This document shows, in pieces, positions 1 through 13,417 of a stretch of 64,000 nucleotides of DNA; the stretch's first letter is position 1; each line of letters opens with the position of its first letter. Source of the stretch: Lucifuga dentata. Its lineage: Eukaryota; Chordata; Actinopteri; Ophidiiformes; Bythitidae. Both the position numbers and the translations under genes were made by a program. Under the pieces are notes generated by a model, which made no database searches, was not told the DNA's origin, and worked only from the letters and a program-made list of their open reading frames with translations. The stretch covers positions 36,324-100,323 of the forward strand of contig VXCM01005907.1 in NCBI GenBank assembly GCA_014773175.1, in the 5' to 3' direction.

Positions 1-1165
1 AACCCGGCTCTTTACTTCAGGGTGATCAAACTGTAAAGGTCAGCTTGTTTACCCCCTCCTGTTGCTACAAGCCTCCTGGTCACACAAACACACACACAAG
101 TAGATATGCGTGAGTGGGTTTCATCCTTGCAGGGTTCAAATGACAAGACTGACATTTGCAATTGCAAACATCTAGTAAAAGCTTCCTCTTGTGTACTGAA
201 TGTGTCATGCAGGCAGGTGTCTCTCCTGCTGAGACATTTTGGTCTTTCTGTCTTAAAACACTGTCAGCACTTCCACTGCTCCTACCCTGTTATTAAAATT
301 AACAATACAAAGCATGGATGCACAACTAAAAATGTTGTTGTGGCACATTAGTGACATGATCACCAATAATGGCTCACCATTATAAATGATCACCTAGAAT
401 TTAGCATTTGCTGGCATATAATTAGCCAAGGAATATACGCTTAAAGACTGAAAGGTCATATGGGGATGGAATTTAAAAAAAAATCCAAACAAAAATAAAA
501 CATCAAACCATCTAAATTGATGTTAAATGCTTGCCTCTTAACCCCTTCTTAAGCCAGTACACAAACAGTAATTTGCAGGTCATCACCTGGTCAGACACAC
601 ACACACACACACACACAGAGTTGAACACACAAAACACCCCCGACATTGCTACTCTCATTGAAGTAACCATAAGTACCTCAGGCTTAATGCGGACGCTTTT
701 CAAAACTTTCCCAGTTCCATTTCCCCAGAGGAAGGGCTAATCTGGCCTGATACCCCTGCTTCAAAACAGCAAAGCCCTAGTGAGGAAACCCAATTTTGTC
801 CAGGGCTTCTGAAACCCCTCTCTCTTTCACATGGAGGAAAAAGCAGGCCAGAAACCATCATTTTGGTGCCTTTCTAAAGATAGTTCTTTTGGGAATTTGC
901 TGACTCTTTTTGAAGGGGCAGTGTGAATAGATCTGCGACACTAGTAATGTCTTGTCACATTTCCTATATATAAGTTTAAATGAAATTACAATGAGTTCAA
1001 AACAGAGAGATTGCCATGCCCAAGGCACTGTGTCCATTTACAGTGAGAGGCGAAACTGTGATGCAAAATTACGAATCTTAGTAAAGGAAATCTTCAATTG
1101 CTGAACTGCCACTGATAAGACATTTTGATATAACACATGTAAAGGAGACAGACAAATATTTGTTT

Positions 1166-1221
1166 GAACTCAGGACCTTCTTGCTGTACGGCAACACTGA
1201 CCTAACCATTGAGCCCCCGTG
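1166..1221 (-). mobile_element. tRNA-headed retroposon, head fragment
   Basis: GAACTCAGGACCTTCTTGCT followed by GGCAACACTGACCTAACCAT is the reverse complement of the tRNA-like head (TTAGCACTG...GGTCCTGGGTTC) of a family seen at five other places in the window. Confidence 0.6.
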
Positions 1222-1992
1222 TCTCCTGTAGGTGTACTTCATGATTGTGGAAGTGACTGTGATTCCCCAAGTGCTTTTATTGAGTTGGCAGTAGTGAGGT
1301 GTCCTTGATCCCAGTAAAGACCATTTGAAATTAACACGGGTTTTATATCACAGTTTCGAATATGTGTGCCCCATCTCAAAGAACTGCACACACATTATAA
1401 TCAAAAGAAAACAAGAAAGCTTGTTAACGAGTTTCCTGGTTACCACAGGAGTTGGCATGGCAACCAATGAAGTAATGCAAGACCTTTATGCAAAATTATA
1501 TTGGAACACCATTGGAACATATTTTCACCTTATTGCTTGCCTGCAAATCTGCAATGCGTAATACTCTGTTGAAAACTGTCCCATTTTGTTCTTCTTTTTT
1601 TGTTTTTCCCCACAAAGAGAGTCCCTTTTACACCCATTTCATCACGCAGATTTCTGTCCCAAATCGGTCCATTATCCAGTTTGTAATTGTTGGTGTGGCA
1701 GCAGTATTGTAATCAAAACCAATCCAGTGGTATTGCTACTGACTCTGAGTCACCCTTTGCAGCAGTCAGTCCCAAAAATGGAGTCCAGGGACACTCAGGG
1801 GTCCTTGAATGCTTCCAGCAGCTGTTTGAGCAAAATCTAAAGTTCAGATAAAGCCATAGTTCTGATCAGAAGTATCTCTTTCCATACTTACCTTGGATGA
1901 TTTTTGTCATCTTGGTATTTTAGAGATAGATGACAAAAATCTTCTCAAATGCGGCAAATTTGTAGTCACAAAACCTTCACACATATACATAG

Positions 1993-2055
<63 letters not shown>
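1993..2055. repeat. (CA)n microsatellite
   Basis: About 31 uninterrupted AC units; the open frames across it are artefacts. Confidence 0.98.
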
Positions 2056-2058
<3 letters not shown>

Positions 2059-3332
2059 AGCTATAAATGCACACCGAGTCTCACCTTGTCCCCCTCTATC
2101 TCTTTTCCTCCCTCTCCTTTGGGTAAAAGCATCAAAATAGCTGCTATTACTAGCCATTTGGGCCTCCTGATTTGTTTACAGGAACTGCCGACCAGGTGTT
2201 GATTGTTGGTTGGTTGTTTAAGGTGTCTGTCACTGAGAGGGGTCAGTGTGAGATGTCGCCAAGATGAAAGCTTCAACTTATTTGGGTTCTTAAGCACTGA
2301 AAAAAGAGGGAATGATATTACTAGCTGGAATCTTCAAAGAGAGCTGGATGTAAAAGCATTTCTCAGTCTTTCTATCTTCCCAAACTGATCTGAGGATGGG
2401 AACACAGCTTAATATCATGTTGTAAAAGGCAGGACCTCTTACAGCAGGTACATATAAACTGACTCAAAACTAAAGTTCACAAGTAATTGCATCAGGAGCA
2501 CTCAGCGTTGGCTTTGAAACATAATTCTCTGTCTGATCTGCTTGGGTGATTCAATACAGCCATCAACCATCTCCCAAATCAGAAGTCAGCTTTTGATTGT
2601 TGCCTATTTTAGAAGGCAACAGTGAAAACCAGAACACTGACTGTCATTATAGAGCCCTCCAACATTTTCCTTCTAATTTCAAATATCCATTAAGGTTCTG
2701 GTCTCTTGGCTGAGCAGGAAAGAAAGAGGCCCTCTTCAGGAAACGAGGGATTATTAGGAGTAATTTGCCTCCTGCGGTGGCTGAAAAATTGGTGTCATCT
2801 TTTAGAGAGGAGAGATGGAAAGAGAGATGGAGAGAGAGAAACAGACGCACCAAAAACAGAAACAGGAAAAGAAAGACAGACACAGGGAGAGAGGCCTGAA
2901 GGCTTTGCCACTTCTTTAAATAATCAATTTTTTGATTGCCACATGCTCTCAAAGAGAAATTTAAAGAAAATGACAATTTATAAGAAAATATTAGAGGAAA
3001 AGAAATAAACCATTCATTTGGTGAATCAATGTTTCAGATATATGCCTGGTTTAAAAGATTGTACACAAGATTCATCATTTCCAGAGGCAGCTAATTCACC
3101 ACGATTCACTCCACACAGCAAACGACAGTGACCTATTCATAAACCTTTGATTGTTTTGTCCCATACTGAATGTGTCCCCACAGCAAGAGCCACAGATTAT
3201 GTCAGCATGTATCTTCATAGGATTTTACAACATGCTAGGATAAAACCACAGATCTGAGAGACAAATTCTTTATGAAATTCAACAAGGATCGATACAGTCA
3301 AAAACTGATCTCGGGCAAAATTCTGTTTCTCG

Positions 3333-3333
3333 T

Positions 3334-3374
<41 letters not shown>
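3333..3374. repeat. (GT)n(GA)n compound microsatellite
   Basis: A GT run of about 13 units passes directly into an AG run of about 8 units. Confidence 0.97.
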
Positions 3375-3375
<1 letters not shown>

Positions 3376-5199
3376 TCTAAAATGTTGGCCAGAGAAGTGT
3401 GGAACCATTAATTATAATACTTTAACAAGGTGCCACTAGCCCACACATAATTTTACCTGAAGTAGTTAACCCAAGTCAGGGAACCACATTAGCATTGGCA
3501 GCTAACACTAATCCCAAAACACATCTGCTAATTCCACCTAAAGGAAGGGAATAATTCAAGTAATATGTTGTTTTATTTGCATGAACATGAATTCATATGT
3601 TGTTGAAAATGCCAGATTAAGACAAACATGGCTGTGAAACAGAGGCAAACAGTGTAACGTCAGCAGCATTTCAGTGAAAAATGCATCCTTGAAGATGTGG
3701 TGCTGAAAATGTTGGCCTGTTTATCATAGCTCATTGTTTACAGGAGTTTCCCTTAAAAAAAAAAAAAAAAAAAAAATAGAATGATTGTCATTAGACGTGA
3801 GGAAAATATTTTTTCCTAATTTAGCTTCTACTGAAAAATCATTCATCTTTTCATGTATAATTAAAAATGCTAAATTTTATTAAATTTGAGCTGAACTGAC
3901 ACTGAATTGCAGCTGAATTAAACTGGATCATCTTTGAATCACCTTGTATAGAATCTTAAAATTGATCTGTAATACTTTTGTATCTGATGTAGACCATGAA
4001 TCTAAATGCATGTCAAAATGTCCTACAGGAATACAGACACATGTCTAGCTAAAAGGTTACATGTACTACATAAAAGAGATCTATACATAACTGAACAGAT
4101 TTTGACATTTCAAATAAAAAGTTCAAAGACTTGCCATCAGGCAACAAAAGAATACATGGCTGCTAACTCTAATATAGTTCCACCACCCCACCCCTGGCTA
4201 TATTTTATATGTTGTATTTTAAATTGTCTACAGACTGTCCAAAAAGGAAAATCAAGCTTATATATTCTTACTTATGATAACGAAATGTATGATGGAGGGA
4301 GGATCTACTAAAATATGAGGAATAATCATAAAACCCAGGTAAAAGCTACAAGTCAAATCCATAAATTGTCCTCTTTCTGTTAGAAAACTAAACAAAATAA
4401 GGTGGAATTTGTAATCAGATGTTGTACAAACACAAACTGATGCAGATCCAGTGACGACGTTTATGACTAAGGTCTATGGGCAAGCAAACAAGCCATTACA
4501 AATAAACAGTATACAGTATACTTGTAGACTTGGGGAAAACTAACAATTAGAAATTCTCTCATCGTGGCCCATACTGTATTCTAATAGGCCAAAAATACAT
4601 GATTGTCAGTCTGCACAACATTCTTATATCAGCCCAAGTTTCAGCACCAAGGATGACGGCACATTGTTCAAAACACAGAGCAGTGGGTCCTACTCAGGAC
4701 TTTAATTTGTGTTCATGTTAACTTGGTAGTAATTCTTACAAAGAAAAATGGCCTTCACAGATAGATCAATCAATAAATCTTTGAATTCAGAAAACAATAT
4801 AATTGGAGGTGAAAGAGCGAGGAAAAAAAAAAACAATCCACATTTTAGCCAGGGGAAAACAGAATGAGAGCCGAGGTCAGAAAAGGATATATGCTATATT
4901 TCTGCTGCTACTGCTACTGCTTCTACTGCTATATTTCTCTTGCTTTTACAGATAATTTAGCAGCAGAAAAACTGGATGAATGCTGTTGTTTTATGTTTCC
5001 TACAAGCGCTATTACACACCTCTGCTTGGAGTGAACCACAGGCTGTTTCACAACATCTCAGAAACACAGAGACCGAGATCAAAGTATTATTTTCTACAAA
5101 GTCAGCATGCTTGTAATACATGAATTTGAAATGTGTGTTCTCAATTTTTTCATGGAATTCTTTTTCTGAACAACCATGCCAACAAAGTAGATTAAGATT

Positions 5200-5353
5200 A
5201 AATTGTCTGTCCCTATGTGTCAGCCCTGCGATAGACTGGCGATCTGTCCAGGGTGTACCCCGCTTCTCGCCCTATGACCGCTGGGATAGGCTCCAGCCCC
5301 CCTGTGACCCTTAACAGGACAAACGGGTTAGAAAATGGATGGATGGATGGATG
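5200..5353 (+). mobile_element. tRNA-headed retroposon, 3' part with ATGG tail
   Basis: CCTGCGATAGACTGGCGATC, GTCCAGGGTGTACCCCGC and GGGATAGGCTCCAGCC followed by GAAAATGGATGGATGGATGG are the well-known 3' half and tail of an abundant teleost retroposon. It is the best conserved tail in the window, so likely the youngest copy. Confidence 0.8.
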
Positions 5354-5808
5354 AAAATTGAATTGGGGTTGATAGAGAAGGAGGGAGAGAGAAAATTTCT
5401 TGACCATTACTATGTTGTGCCTGATTTCTGTTAATGTCTTTTTTTTTTTTTTTTTTTTACTTTTCTCTTCAGAACCTCTCCTGCTATATCTGCTCATTTT
5501 TTTCATATATACTTTAATCCAATGTGCTAGAATTATTGTTTTTGGGAGTAAGAGTAGCTCTTGTGTGTCCAAGAGGAGAACATGGACTAGGAAAACATTT
5601 TTCTTCTTTTCTGTACTGTTCTGGTATCAGATCATTTGTTTTATCATTCCTTTTACATCCCATCCATCCATCTTCATCCACTTACTCTGATCTCTCTCTC
5701 CTCTGTCCTCCTCTTCATCTGTTCTCCCTTTATTCATCTCTTTATCCTCTCCTTCTCTTCCCCCTCTCCATCCTCAGTCTCCCTTCTCCCTATCCTTTAG
5801 TCTATTCC

Positions 5809-5810
<2 letters not shown>

Positions 5811-5852
<42 letters not shown>
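5811..5852. repeat. (TC)n microsatellite
   Basis: About 21 TC units inside a longer pyrimidine-rich stretch (5640-5860). Confidence 0.97.
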
Positions 5853-5854
<2 letters not shown>

Positions 5855-6607
5855 AGTTTAATATCTCTCCAAGGCGTTGCCATGTAATTAATTCTTAATT
5901 GGAACACTTGTTTATCTTTGTTGCTTGAAGATGCCAATGAGTTCCCCTTCTCAATGGGATGTGTACACGTGCACAGACCTCTTAGTAGTGCAGTTATGCA
6001 AACTGGATGCTTAATTTGCCTCCTCTGATTGGTCCTATGTAAAAGGAAGTAAGTGAGTAGGAAGAGGAGACAGGAAAATACATGCAAACACACAGTTTTT
6101 AGACAATTACAGATTTACCTGGTTAATGTGTTTATTTTAACACAGCATGCTCTCACATCGGCACCCTGCCATTTTATTTTGTTTTCTCACTCCCTGTATT
6201 TCTGCTTTTTTTTTCTCTCTCTTTCCAAGTATAGGCAGTGGACTAAGTAACTGAGGGAAGTAAATCATTTACCTTTACACTAACAAGGTCACTGTGTAAT
6301 GAAACACAAGCTCTGTCAAATTCTGTCAGTCTCTTAATTTATTTTGTTGGCATATTTGCCTGTGTTTTGTTCAGGAAAAAAAAAAGTAATTTCCTGATTT
6401 CCTCTGATCACTAATTGAATCAAACTATCAAGGAGAGGAGAAAAAGTAAGCATAATGACCCACCCCTTTGGCAAATAGTGTCTTTAACCCTTTAGTATGC
6501 AGAAAAGTTATTTTAAAGTCAAATTATGATAGATTGCTTTTGGTAGTTTCTGTAATATTCATTCAAAGGACGCACACTAGGGAAAATTTCACTGTGACTC
6601 CAGATTT

Positions 6608-6649
6608 TGTGTGTGCGTGTGTCTGTGTGTGTGTGTGTGTGTGTGTGTN

Positions 6650-6682
<33 letters not shown>
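6608..6682. repeat. (TG)n-N-(AG)n compound microsatellite with assembly junction
   Basis: A TG run and an AG run meet at a single N at 6649; true lengths are uncertain. Confidence 0.95.
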
Positions 6683-6686
<4 letters not shown>

Positions 6687-6916
6687 TGTGAAACTTGTAA
6701 GAACGTTCTGAATGAAGCTGGCTGAGTTATAAGGGTGGAGGAGGGCACCAACCTTACTTTCTGACAGAATGCTGAAATATTGAGGTGGTATAGATGCATG
6801 TAAAGTCAATGAACCAAGCAAGATAAAGGCAAATTTCCTCTAAGCAACGTTTTGAGATTAAAAAGCCTTTGCTCTTCTTTAAATTTTCAACTTTAGCAAG
6901 ACATTTGCCTGACTTA

Positions 6917-6957
6917 ATGCAAATGCCAATCATCCTCATGCAGAGCTCTATTTAAAG
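6917..6957 (+). promoter_or_regulatory. Octamer, CCAAT and TATA-like cluster
   Basis: ATGCAAAT (6917-6924) is followed by CCAAT (6926-6930) and a TATTTAAAG box (6949-6957), in promoter-like order. A GC-rich stretch CGCCGCTGCTTTGCGGCCCG follows. No gene is visible immediately downstream. Confidence 0.25.
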
Positions 6958-9900
6958 AGGCAAACATCGCCGCTGCTTTGCGGCCCGTAATGCAGATCAA
7001 TGATGTCTGCACAAAAAGTTTAGTAAAGCTACACTCCAAACTTCACAAACAACACATATCATAATGTCTGTGATGGATGGATGGAGAAAAATAATGAACA
7101 ACCTAAAAAGAAACACAAGGGACAAAATTAGTTTTATGTGTTGTGTGAAAGGAGAAACAGTGAGAACATCAGCTGCTAAAATGCTTCAGTTGTTATTCAT
7201 ATCTTACATAGTTAAAGAAACCAGAGTGCTGTCTAGCCCAGGGCTAAAGTATGATCCTGGTGCAGGTGTCCTGTGGGGGGGGTTATTATGTTATTCAGCA
7301 AGAAATAAATTAATTTCACAATAACATCATTCACTACAAATATTTTATAGCAGAGAATGTAAAGGAATGATTGATGCATTCAGTTTAACTCTGGAAATAC
7401 TACCTCACCAAACATAGTGTAGGCAGCAGAGCGTGTGAACAGAGCAGATTGGGCGCGAGCAGGGAGTGGAACAAGCCAAATTAATGGAGTACCGATCCAG
7501 TTCCACTCAAGTCTTATAAGCATGCACTATAGCCTACTTCCCGATGTGAAACACTCATCTTGATTTAGTCATCAGTACTACAAAAACTTGGAGTGATAAA
7601 AGTGTTTCACAAAAGCCACTGTAAGCCACTGTTGAAGTGCCAAATTGTCATGGGAAATTTGTCACCACAGGTAAAAGATTCCTTATGAAAGCTAAAATGA
7701 CATAAACAAGAAAGAAAGATATCACATTATTATTATTATGATGATTGTATCCACAATTAAAATGGCACTACTAGTGTACTGTAACATGCAGTTTTACTGT
7801 ATCATTATTAGATGATTGAGAGCTAGGTCTCTAGCTTGATGTTCAAGAGTTCAAGTAAAAAATGTGACACAAAAAGATCAATGTTGGAAAATTGGGATAT
7901 CAGAATTAAGCCTATGGAGCAATTTAGGATGGGGATCATTTTTTTCACCTCTATGCAGGGAGTCGTAGTTGTTTGGGAAAATCATAAGTGGTGGAGTGGC
8001 CTCAGCTTTGTGAGTTGAGAGCGGATTTACATCTGCTCAACTCCACTCACATGCTCTGATAGGCAAAAGTTACAGTCTGCTGGTGATTTCAGTGAACTTT
8101 TACAGAAAGAGAATGAACTAATGAGTATAAGTTATTATGTAGTCTGAAAATCTGCATGTGAATCAATAATTTAAGATTTCTACTGTATATATTCTTACAT
8201 TAACCATGACAAAAGTCCTCCTGTACATGACACTTCTGGTAATTGTTAGGGCCATTGGGCAAATATGGATTTATGTTTTAAAATGTAAGCAACACTGACT
8301 AGAGCAGATTCAGAATAAGAATAGAGATGCAGATGGAGAGATAAAAAGAAACAGAAATGGGGGAGAGTGCAGAAAGCATTTTCTTTCTGAGAAACATTTA
8401 CTGATTTTACTTGCTTCTTTTGAGGAACCAAAAGCAGAAATTAAAACATTCTGTTTTATTTCATTTCTCTTTCGCTTCATTAATTCACACTTGAGAGGTG
8501 CTTAATCCAGCAGCTAAAACAGCCATACTAATGCAGTTGGGAGTTGAGTGCCATGCTCAGTGGCACATGAACAGTGATCTAGAGGAGAGAGAAGAGTCTT
8601 GCCAGAAAGGGAATGGCCATGGGGGTTCAAAGTGACAGCTCTTTTATTACAAACCCTATGTGTTCTTATTTTCAGGCATACCGCTGCTCCACAAATGAAA
8701 ATACAAATGGGAACAAATGAGTAAGCAAGCAGACAAAGAACATGAATGAGAGGATGGATAGAAATATAACAAATATAAGAAAGTATATTCTGCTTTACAT
8801 GAGGTTACCCTATGAGGTGACAGAAGAAAATAATTCAGAAATGGGCTGGATAGGGGGTGGGGGGAACAGAGGGATAAAGGGAGGAGGAATAGATAGGTTA
8901 AATGGATAGATACAGACAAAAGAGAGAATAGATTTGGGAGAGAGGGAGGAGTTTGACTAATTAATAGTATCAACAAAGAGACAGGGGAAGAGAGGGAGGA
9001 AGAAATAAAGGGGGGGAGGGAGAGAGCAGAAAAGGGGAGGACATTGCACAAGCTAAAATGACAGAAGAAGGAGGTGGAGACAGATGGAATTGGGAGGAGA
9101 AAAGACAATGAGAGTGCTATTCAGAGAGAACGATGGAGAAAATAGGAGGGCCCAGTGGAGGCTCAGAGCAGCATGTAATAGTCTCTTGAAAGTCCTGGCC
9201 AACACAGAGGAAGAGAGAAAAGAGTGAGAGAAAGAGAAAGACAGAAGGGGTGAGGGAGAGGAGACCTGTGCAGGGCAGTTCTAATGCAATTAGGGGGCTG
9301 GAAATTGAAAGTACTATTTTCCCTGGGATCTTTGCAAGAGGTGTGTGTGTGTGTGTGTGTGTGTGCGCACGTGGCTGGGTGGGCTGTTATCTTTCATATC
9401 TACCAAATGTGTGTACCTCCCCCTTCCCTCCTCCTCATCTCTCCCTCTCTCACTTTGACTTCTTAAAATTACTCTCTCTCCTTTTACGGTCTTCTTCCTC
9501 CATTTAATCTCTTTATTTCCTTTCATCTCTCTCTCTCTCTCTTTCTCTACCCACTTCCCTCACTTGTCTCTACACCTTTTCCATCCATTTCTTTTATCTC
9601 ACTCCCTCCATCTCTGCATTTCTCACATTTCACTTATTTGAAAAGAAGAAGTTGCTTTAGAGATTTACATTTTATGTAATGAGCTGACACTGTTATTCAT
9701 TTGGACTTACCCTGAGTGCTACAGTAGTACAAATTTCTATTTCTATATTGTTAACAACACAAGTAGCCAAGTAATAAATGCAGAAATTACAGTCAAACAG
9801 CCCTAAGAAAAGATTTTATGAATGGATACAAAATGTGATAGCAATGAATCCAGACCATATTGGACCTATTGATAGTCTCTTTATCTGTGTCACATCTGTT

Positions 9901-11558
9901 TTCTAATGTAATTCTAATGCTTTTTGTACAGCAACTCACTATGAATTACAGCACTATCTTGATGCCCAAACTGGTGTATATGATGTAAATGAAAGGCAGC
10001 AATCTTCATTTGACCATGGTGGAGATTGTATCCCCGTACGTTGCTACATAAGAGCGACAGCAGTTTCTCCAAAGTGCTGGTAATGGTATTTAATGATTTT
10101 TACTTGACATTGTATCAGCACTTTTTAGGGTCATTTCTATGGGACACGATGCATTAATGTAATGACTCATTTTGAAACACTCATCTTGAAACTCACAGTG
10201 CTACACACACACACACACACACATTCACACCTGGGAGCTACTTTGTACATTCAGAGTTTTACACTGTTGTCTACGAACCAGCTGTGTGCTCAGTGCCTTG
10301 GAGTTATCACTTGGAAATGTTTTATCACAGGTGTGTATGAATTAGTAGCTCAAGGGTCAACATCTTCAACCCCCTTCCACAGCTCTCCATGCTTCAGTCC
10401 TACAGTTTAATTCATATTATGCTATGCCTAGTTCATAAAATTAAGCTGTGTTAAAACCCCCACTGACATTTATGCCAAATTTAGTCTTGTAGTTGTGATG
10501 AAGGATCTTCGGGAGTATAATACATATTTACACTGATGTAACTAAACAGGCTCACAGTTGTTAACTACTTGACATTCACAGTGTGAACAACACAGACAGC
10601 AAGTGACATTTAACAACAAAATCGGGTGCAAAAATGATTAAATATGACAGACTTGCACAATATTCTCTAAATTTGGCTTACTTTTAGGGTATTACAGATG
10701 CAGTACATACCCATACACCCATACAACACATTTATACAAAAAAAAAAAAAAAAAAAAAAAAGGCTTTGAATGATCTATGCACCCATAAAGGAACAATAAT
10801 AAGTTTTTGCTTTTGCTCATTAATTGATTTATTCAAATAAAATTAATTACTGAGCTGTGGAGTGAAGTTTTAAATAAGTTCTCAGTTACCATATGTATTT
10901 GGAAGCGATTGCAGAGTAGATGTTGTCACTGGAACTTTGCATTTGCAAGGTCTGTTACATCTTGCAGAGTTACTTTAACTTTGACCTGCCGTACATACTG
11001 TTTTTGTGCACACACAGCAATTTTCTGTGCAATGCAAAGTGCAGTTATAATGTTCAGGTGCATTCACTTTCAGATTAATTTCCAAATAAGTAATTTAGAT
11101 CATGTCTGGGCCTGTCTTAAGACTGTAACAAAAGCAGACCACACACACACTAGTGGCCTTTTTCAAGAACGAGGTTATCTGGATATCTTAGGTGAGTAAA
11201 AGCGGAAACTCAAATCTAGAAAATGGACTTTTCTCTGTGTGTTCTGGTATGGTTAACAGATTTTATTACAGAAACCAAAAAGTAACCAGAAACAAAATAT
11301 GGGTATGGCTTGTCAGTAGGATCAATGTAAATGTATAGTATTTTCTGAGTGTGAAACTGCCCCTGGTGTGTGAAAAAGAGACAAATAAATTAATCCAATC
11401 TGTCTGTGATGATGGGAAAATGACAAAATTGTGGACAGAGCCCTAAACAGTGAATAGAGGTAGGGAATCTCTACGGGAAAGACTGCAGCCTGAATGCAAG
11501 CAGTGAAAGAAAATCTTTCAAGGCCTCATGTGCTTTCACCCACTCTGTGCTGGATGTA

Positions 11559-12440
11559 GAGTTGCCACCCGTCCCTTATAATGCGGGATCATCCTGGATT
11601 TCAAAGTAAAATGTTGCGTCCCGGGACAAACTGCGTCCCATATTGATTCAGTAAGGGATGCAGTTTGTCCCATATTTTTGTGCACGTTGTTTCATATATA
11701 ACACTAAGTTTTCAATGTGCTAAAAATAACATTCAAACCAGCTTTACAAGCTTCTCAACTCCGCTTATAAAGCGGAGTTGAGAAGTGTAATTTTACTGGT
11801 GGTGACTGTGAGCACAGCTGGCTGATCTGTCAGTCTCTGCATGCTGCTGTGTCAGTGCACGTTACGTCAGTGTCATCATCGCTGCCTCAGGAAGTGAAGT
11901 GCCTCACTGTTTTTTGGGGGGGTTTTCTTATATTTTTACAATGTCTGCAAGTGAGCCCCTGAAATGTAAGAAGCTATCAAGATACATATCTGAGTGGGAG
12001 ACAGAATTTGAGTGTCAGCCCTGTCTCTGGTGACGAATATAAAGCAGACTGCAGAGTTTGCCATGGAACTTTTTCGGTTGCCCATGGAGGGATTTGACTC
12101 AAACAGCACGTTGCAGGAGTTAGCCATGTCCGAGCTGCTAAAGAGCAGAAAACTCAGACTGCAATCACTCATTGCTTCATAGCTCAGACCTCCCCCAAAG
12201 CAGACATGGTATATTATTTAATTAATTTTGTGATGTCAATGTAATCTATGTAACCTAGTCTATGCATCTGCTATACATTCAGTAAGGATTTAGGCAGTAA
12301 TCAGTGCAGACTGATCCTGCTTATTCCATCCATTCTCTTCTCACTTCTTTCTCATTGTAAACATTCTCATTTCAGCACCGGGTGAAAAAATCTCCCTTTC
12401 CTCCTGTCCTGTATTTTGCCAGAACAAAGGTAGCAACCCT
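11559..12440 (+). mobile_element. Degenerate DNA transposon with zinc-finger remnant, copy 1
   Basis: The ends are imperfect inverted repeats, GAGTTGCCACC at the left and GGTAGCAACCC at the right. They are flanked by an 11-base direct repeat, TGCTGGATGTA (11548-11558 and 12441-12451), which looks like a target-site duplication. From the ATG at 11941 it encodes MSASEPLKCKKLSRYISEW. After a frameshift comes DEYKADCRVCHGTFSVAHGG and, beyond one stop, LKQHVAGVSH. Together these give a C-x2-C-x15-H-x5-H pattern like BED/C2H2 fingers of transposon proteins. It is homologous along its length to 20828-21314. The superfamily is unresolved: BED fingers are frequent in hAT elements, but an 11-base duplication is longer than the 8 bases usual for hAT and fits Mutator-like elements better. 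Confidence 0.75.
11751..11785. repeat. Perfect 15-base-arm hairpin inside transposon copy 1
   Basis: CTTCTCAACTCCGCT is followed by the loop TATAA and then the exact complement AGCGGAGTTGAGAAG. The corresponding place in copy 2 (minus strand) has only a single GGAGTTGAAGTG arm, so the second arm looks like a templated inverted insertion in copy 1. Confidence 0.9.
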
Positions 12441-12671
12441 TGCTGGATGTATCTAGAAGAAGCAGAACACATAGATCAGACAGTAGATAGAAAAAGAACC
12501 AGTGAAAGGCCAGGCTGTGACAGTAATATGGTTAAATTAGAATTCTTTATAACCTGTTAAACTTCTGGACCTCTTGTGTTGCTTGACTGGACTTCATTCT
12601 AGCAATGTTCTAGAGTGTAAATTGATCCCAGCAATTAAGCTAGCAAAGAAAATGTTATAATTGATACATGA

Positions 12672-13057
12672 ATGGCTGACACAGTGGCTTGGTTGTTAGT
12701 ACAAGATGAAGACATATAAGCATACAGTATATAATGTGAGACAATAAGCAAGATGGTCTGGGTTTGAATTTGACTGAGGCCTTTCTGGAGTTTACATGCT
12801 CTCCCTTTGACATCATGGGTTTCCTCCATGTTTCCATCCAGCAGTCCAAAGATGTGCAGGTTAGGTGAATTAGAAGCTCTAACTTACCTGTAGGTGTGAA
12901 TGTCAAGGCAAATGAATTTGTTTGTCTCTACATGTCAGCTCTTTGATATGACTTGTCGAGGGTCTCCCCTACTTCTCACCAATGACCACTGGAATAGGTT
13001 CCATCCCCCTTGACCCTGCATAGGATAAGTGGGTATATAAATTGGATGGATGGATAA
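12672..13057 (+). mobile_element. tRNA-headed retroposon, near full length but degenerate
   Basis: It runs from ACACAGTGGCTTGGTTGTTA (A-box side) through GGGTTTGAATTTGACTG (B-box side), TTTACATGCTCTCC, CAGTCCAAAGATGTGCAGG and TAGGTGTGAATGTC to GGAATAGGTTCCATCC and an ATTGGATGGATGG tail. All segments are in family order, with many substitutions. Confidence 0.75.
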
Positions 13058-13417
13058 CTGAATGACTTTAAAAATGAAATTCAGATTGTAAAGGAAATAA
13101 CTTCTCAAATTTCCTTAGATGTCTGAGTCATCTTGATGAGTCTGATACCTTAAAATGGCACGTGGCCTGCAGATAAGATAAAACTAAAGCAAGTTTAGAA
13201 GAAGCAGATGGTGAGCTCAGTCTGTGAAGGAAAGCAATGATTACTATTGCACATTTGACTTCAATGTATTTTTATCTCTTGTTTTTTTTTTTTTTTTTTN
13301 TTTTTTTTTTTTTTTTTGTTTGTTTGTTTTTAATGTCATTGTCACTCTGTGTACCTTAACTGCAACCAATAACCACAGCTCAGGTCTTTAAATTTCCTAA
13401 ACATCACTGATCATTTA

